Below are positions 62,960-64,000 of a DNA stretch of 64,000 nt, in pieces. How positions within the stretch are numbered: position 1 is the first letter of the stretch; each line of letters starts with the position of its first letter. A program made the translations under genes and the position numbers. Source of the stretch: an uncultured Polaribacter sp. (GTDB lineage: Bacteria > Bacteroidota > Bacteroidia > Flavobacteriales > Flavobacteriaceae). The stretch spans positions 284,142 through 348,141 of the forward strand of contig CALSME010000001.1 in NCBI GenBank assembly GCA_943787375.1. Reading direction: 5' to 3'. The notes under the pieces are model-generated. The model saw nothing but the letters and a program-made list of their open reading frames with translations. It had not been told where the DNA came from and did no database searches.

Positions 62960-62971
62960 AATATAATGAAC

Positions 62972-63262
62972 TTACGCATTCAATTGAATGATACACTTAT
63001 CGATTTCTCGAATTAAAGTATTTATTTTGAGTTTCGTTTCTCTTGTATTTTCTTTACTGCCTTCAATAGTTTTTGCAATTTTTAAAAGATGGTATTGTTT
63101 CTGTTGCCCTTCAATTAATTGTTGCTGTTCTAAAAGCTTCTGTTGATACATTGTTGCATTTTGAAGCAATATTTCGTTCTCATTTTTTAAAAATTCATAA
63201 TTTGAAAACAAGTTTTTCAACTTATCTTCCAGTAAATGAATTGCTTCTAATGGTATGCTCAT
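62972..63262 (-). CDS. coiled-coil protein upstream of zapA
   Basis: A 96-residue, almost wholly helical and coiled-coil protein (AIHLLEDKLKNLFSNYEFLKNENEILLQNA and KLLEQQQLIEGQQKQYHLL). Bacteroidetes commonly carry such a gene next to zapA; it may be a ZapB-like division helper. I see no other domain. Function is inferred only from position. Confidence 0.7.
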   Translation of the reverse strand: MSIPLEAIHLLEDKLKNLFSNYEFLKNENEILLQNATMYQQKLLEQQQLIEGQQKQYHLLKIAKTIEGSKENTRETKLKINTLIREIDKCIIQLNA

Positions 63263-63411
63263 TTTTACTTTTAGAAAAAACTATAAAAACAAAGTTAATA
63301 TTCTTTTTTCATTCTACAAGGTTTAATTGGTTTTTTAGTTACTAATTGAATTTCAATAAGTTAATAACTACCGTCAAATTTCCCTATTTTAGCTGAAATT
63401 TTACGCTTTCA

Positions 63412-64000
63412 ATGAAATACATTCCTTTCACGCTTTTATTCCTTTCTTTTTTGGGATTTGGTCAAGATAAATACCCGAAAAACTACTTTAGAAGCCCTTT
63501 AGACATTCCGCTTATATTATCGGGTACTTTTGGAGAACTTCGTAGCAATCATTTTCATTCTGGTATTGATATTAAAACACAAGGCAAAGAAGGTTTAAAT
63601 GCCTATGCAGTGGCAGATGGCTATGTTTCTCGTATTAAAATAGCCCAGTTTGGTTTTGGAAAAGCAATCTACATTACGCATCCAAATGGATATACCTCTG
63701 TCTATGCACATTTAAGTAAATATGTAGATGCCATAGAAAAATATGTAAAAGAATATCAGTACAAAACGAAAAAAAACACCACAGGAAATCTCTATTTAAA
63801 AGAAAATCAATTTCCAGTAAAGAAGGGAGATGTCATAGCCTATACAGGAGATACAGGAGGTTCGAGTGGTCCTCATTTGCATTTTGAAATAAGAAACACT
63901 TCAACAGAAAAGGTTGTAAACCCAATGCTTTTAGGGATCTGTCCCGAAGATGATATTCCTCCCGTCTTTCAATCATTGATGATCTATGCATTAAACAGCG
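63412..64000 (+). CDS. M23-family metallopeptidase (3' truncated by the window)
   Basis: The frame starts MKYIPFTLLFLSFLGFGQ, a signal peptide, and continues to the last base of the window; the ORF track misses it because no stop lies inside. LytM/M23 motifs are present: HSGIDIKTQ (His and Asp zinc ligands), YAHLSKY, and SSGPHLHFEIR. Such enzymes cut peptidoglycan peptides in the periplasm; a zapA neighbour fits a wall role. The C-terminal part is outside. Confidence 0.9.
   Translation, partial: MKYIPFTLLFLSFLGFGQDKYPKNYFRSPLDIPLILSGTFGELRSNHFHSGIDIKTQGKEGLNAYAVADGYVSRIKIAQFGFGKAIYITHPNGYTSVYAHLSKYVDAIEKYVKEYQYKTKKNTTGNLYLKENQFPVKKGDVIAYTGDTGGSSGPHLHFEIRNTSTEKVVNPMLLGICPEDDIPPVFQSLMIYALNS

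Noticed and set aside
1-64000. Phage, insertion sequence or genomic island
   Set aside because: No transposase or phage structural gene and no tRNA-flanked repeats were seen; xerD is the normal chromosomal recombinase.

Overview
The window is a chromosomal segment of a marine-type Flavobacteriaceae (Bacteroidetes), close to Polaribacter or Tenacibaculum in flavour. The reasons are: strongly A+T-rich DNA; promoters of the Bacteroidetes type (TTG, 17-23 nt, TAnnTTTG) without clear Shine-Dalgarno sequences; a type IX secretion (T9SS) C-terminal sorting domain; bacillithiol-linked YtxJ; DUF4252, DUF4105 and DUF6495 families; and flavobacterial gene orders such as recQ/kdsD-tatC-lptB and zapA-6S RNA-rny. 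I saw no tRNA, rRNA, CRISPR array, insertion sequence or prophage. Most of the window is ordinary core genome.

Layout. 1-5.4 kb: tail of a Ca-binding-repeat protein, an outer-membrane barrel, an unpaired transketolase C-half, maf, smpB, a lipoprotein with a methyltransferase, and a histidine phosphatase. 5.4-13 kb: clpB, ytxJ, a superfamily 2 helicase, fahA and glyA. 13-20 kb: a secreted VCBS/ASPIC protein with a T9SS tail, rmuC, an acyltransferase, pepT, a BNR-repeat lipoprotein and a patatin. 20-23 kb: a decayed S41 peptidase gene, then a sigma / anti-sigma / DUF4252 / DUF4252 operon. 23-34.6 kb: M1 and M14 peptidases, an XRE and an Lrp regulator, a fused E1 2-oxoacid dehydrogenase, a reductase, a pseudouridine synthase, a one-domain DEAD-like protein, a ThiE-like protein and a DMT transporter. 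34.7-37.4 kb: a small regulator pair, a 551-base A+T-rich gap with two large perfect palindromes, DUF6495, and the rpsF-rpsR-rplI operon. 37.5-43 kb: a second sigma / membrane-anchored regulator / barrel operon, and priA. 43-53 kb: hydrolase, RlmL-like and other methyltransferases, a ZIP transporter, recQ, kdsD-tatC-(CMD)-lptB, a VOC protein and pssA. 53-64 kb: a YheT-like hydrolase, a PorV/PorQ-like barrel, DUF4105, ftcD, a GNAT, aroQ, a barrel, xerD, rny, 6S RNA, zapA with a coiled-coil partner, and the start of an M23 peptidase.

How the genes work together. Envelope biogenesis recurs: kdsD feeds Kdo synthesis, lptB powers LPS export, pssA makes phosphatidylserine, and several barrels and lipoproteins populate the outer membrane. 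Two ECF-type sigma modules appear to control envelope or unknown functions; in both, the downstream gene starts 14 bases inside the sigma gene. Protein and RNA housekeeping is well represented (clpB, smpB, rny, 6S RNA, ribosomal proteins, priA, recQ, rmuC, xerD).

Most notable: tatC is broken by one extra A in an A7 run; the S41 peptidase gene carries three independent lesions; a 6S RNA lies between zapA and rny with a legible nested structure; a 32-bp perfect palindrome sits in the longest gene-free stretch; three heptamers at exact 20-bp spacing lie upstream of xerD; and a ThiE-like protein and a DEAD-like protein both lack key catalytic residues.
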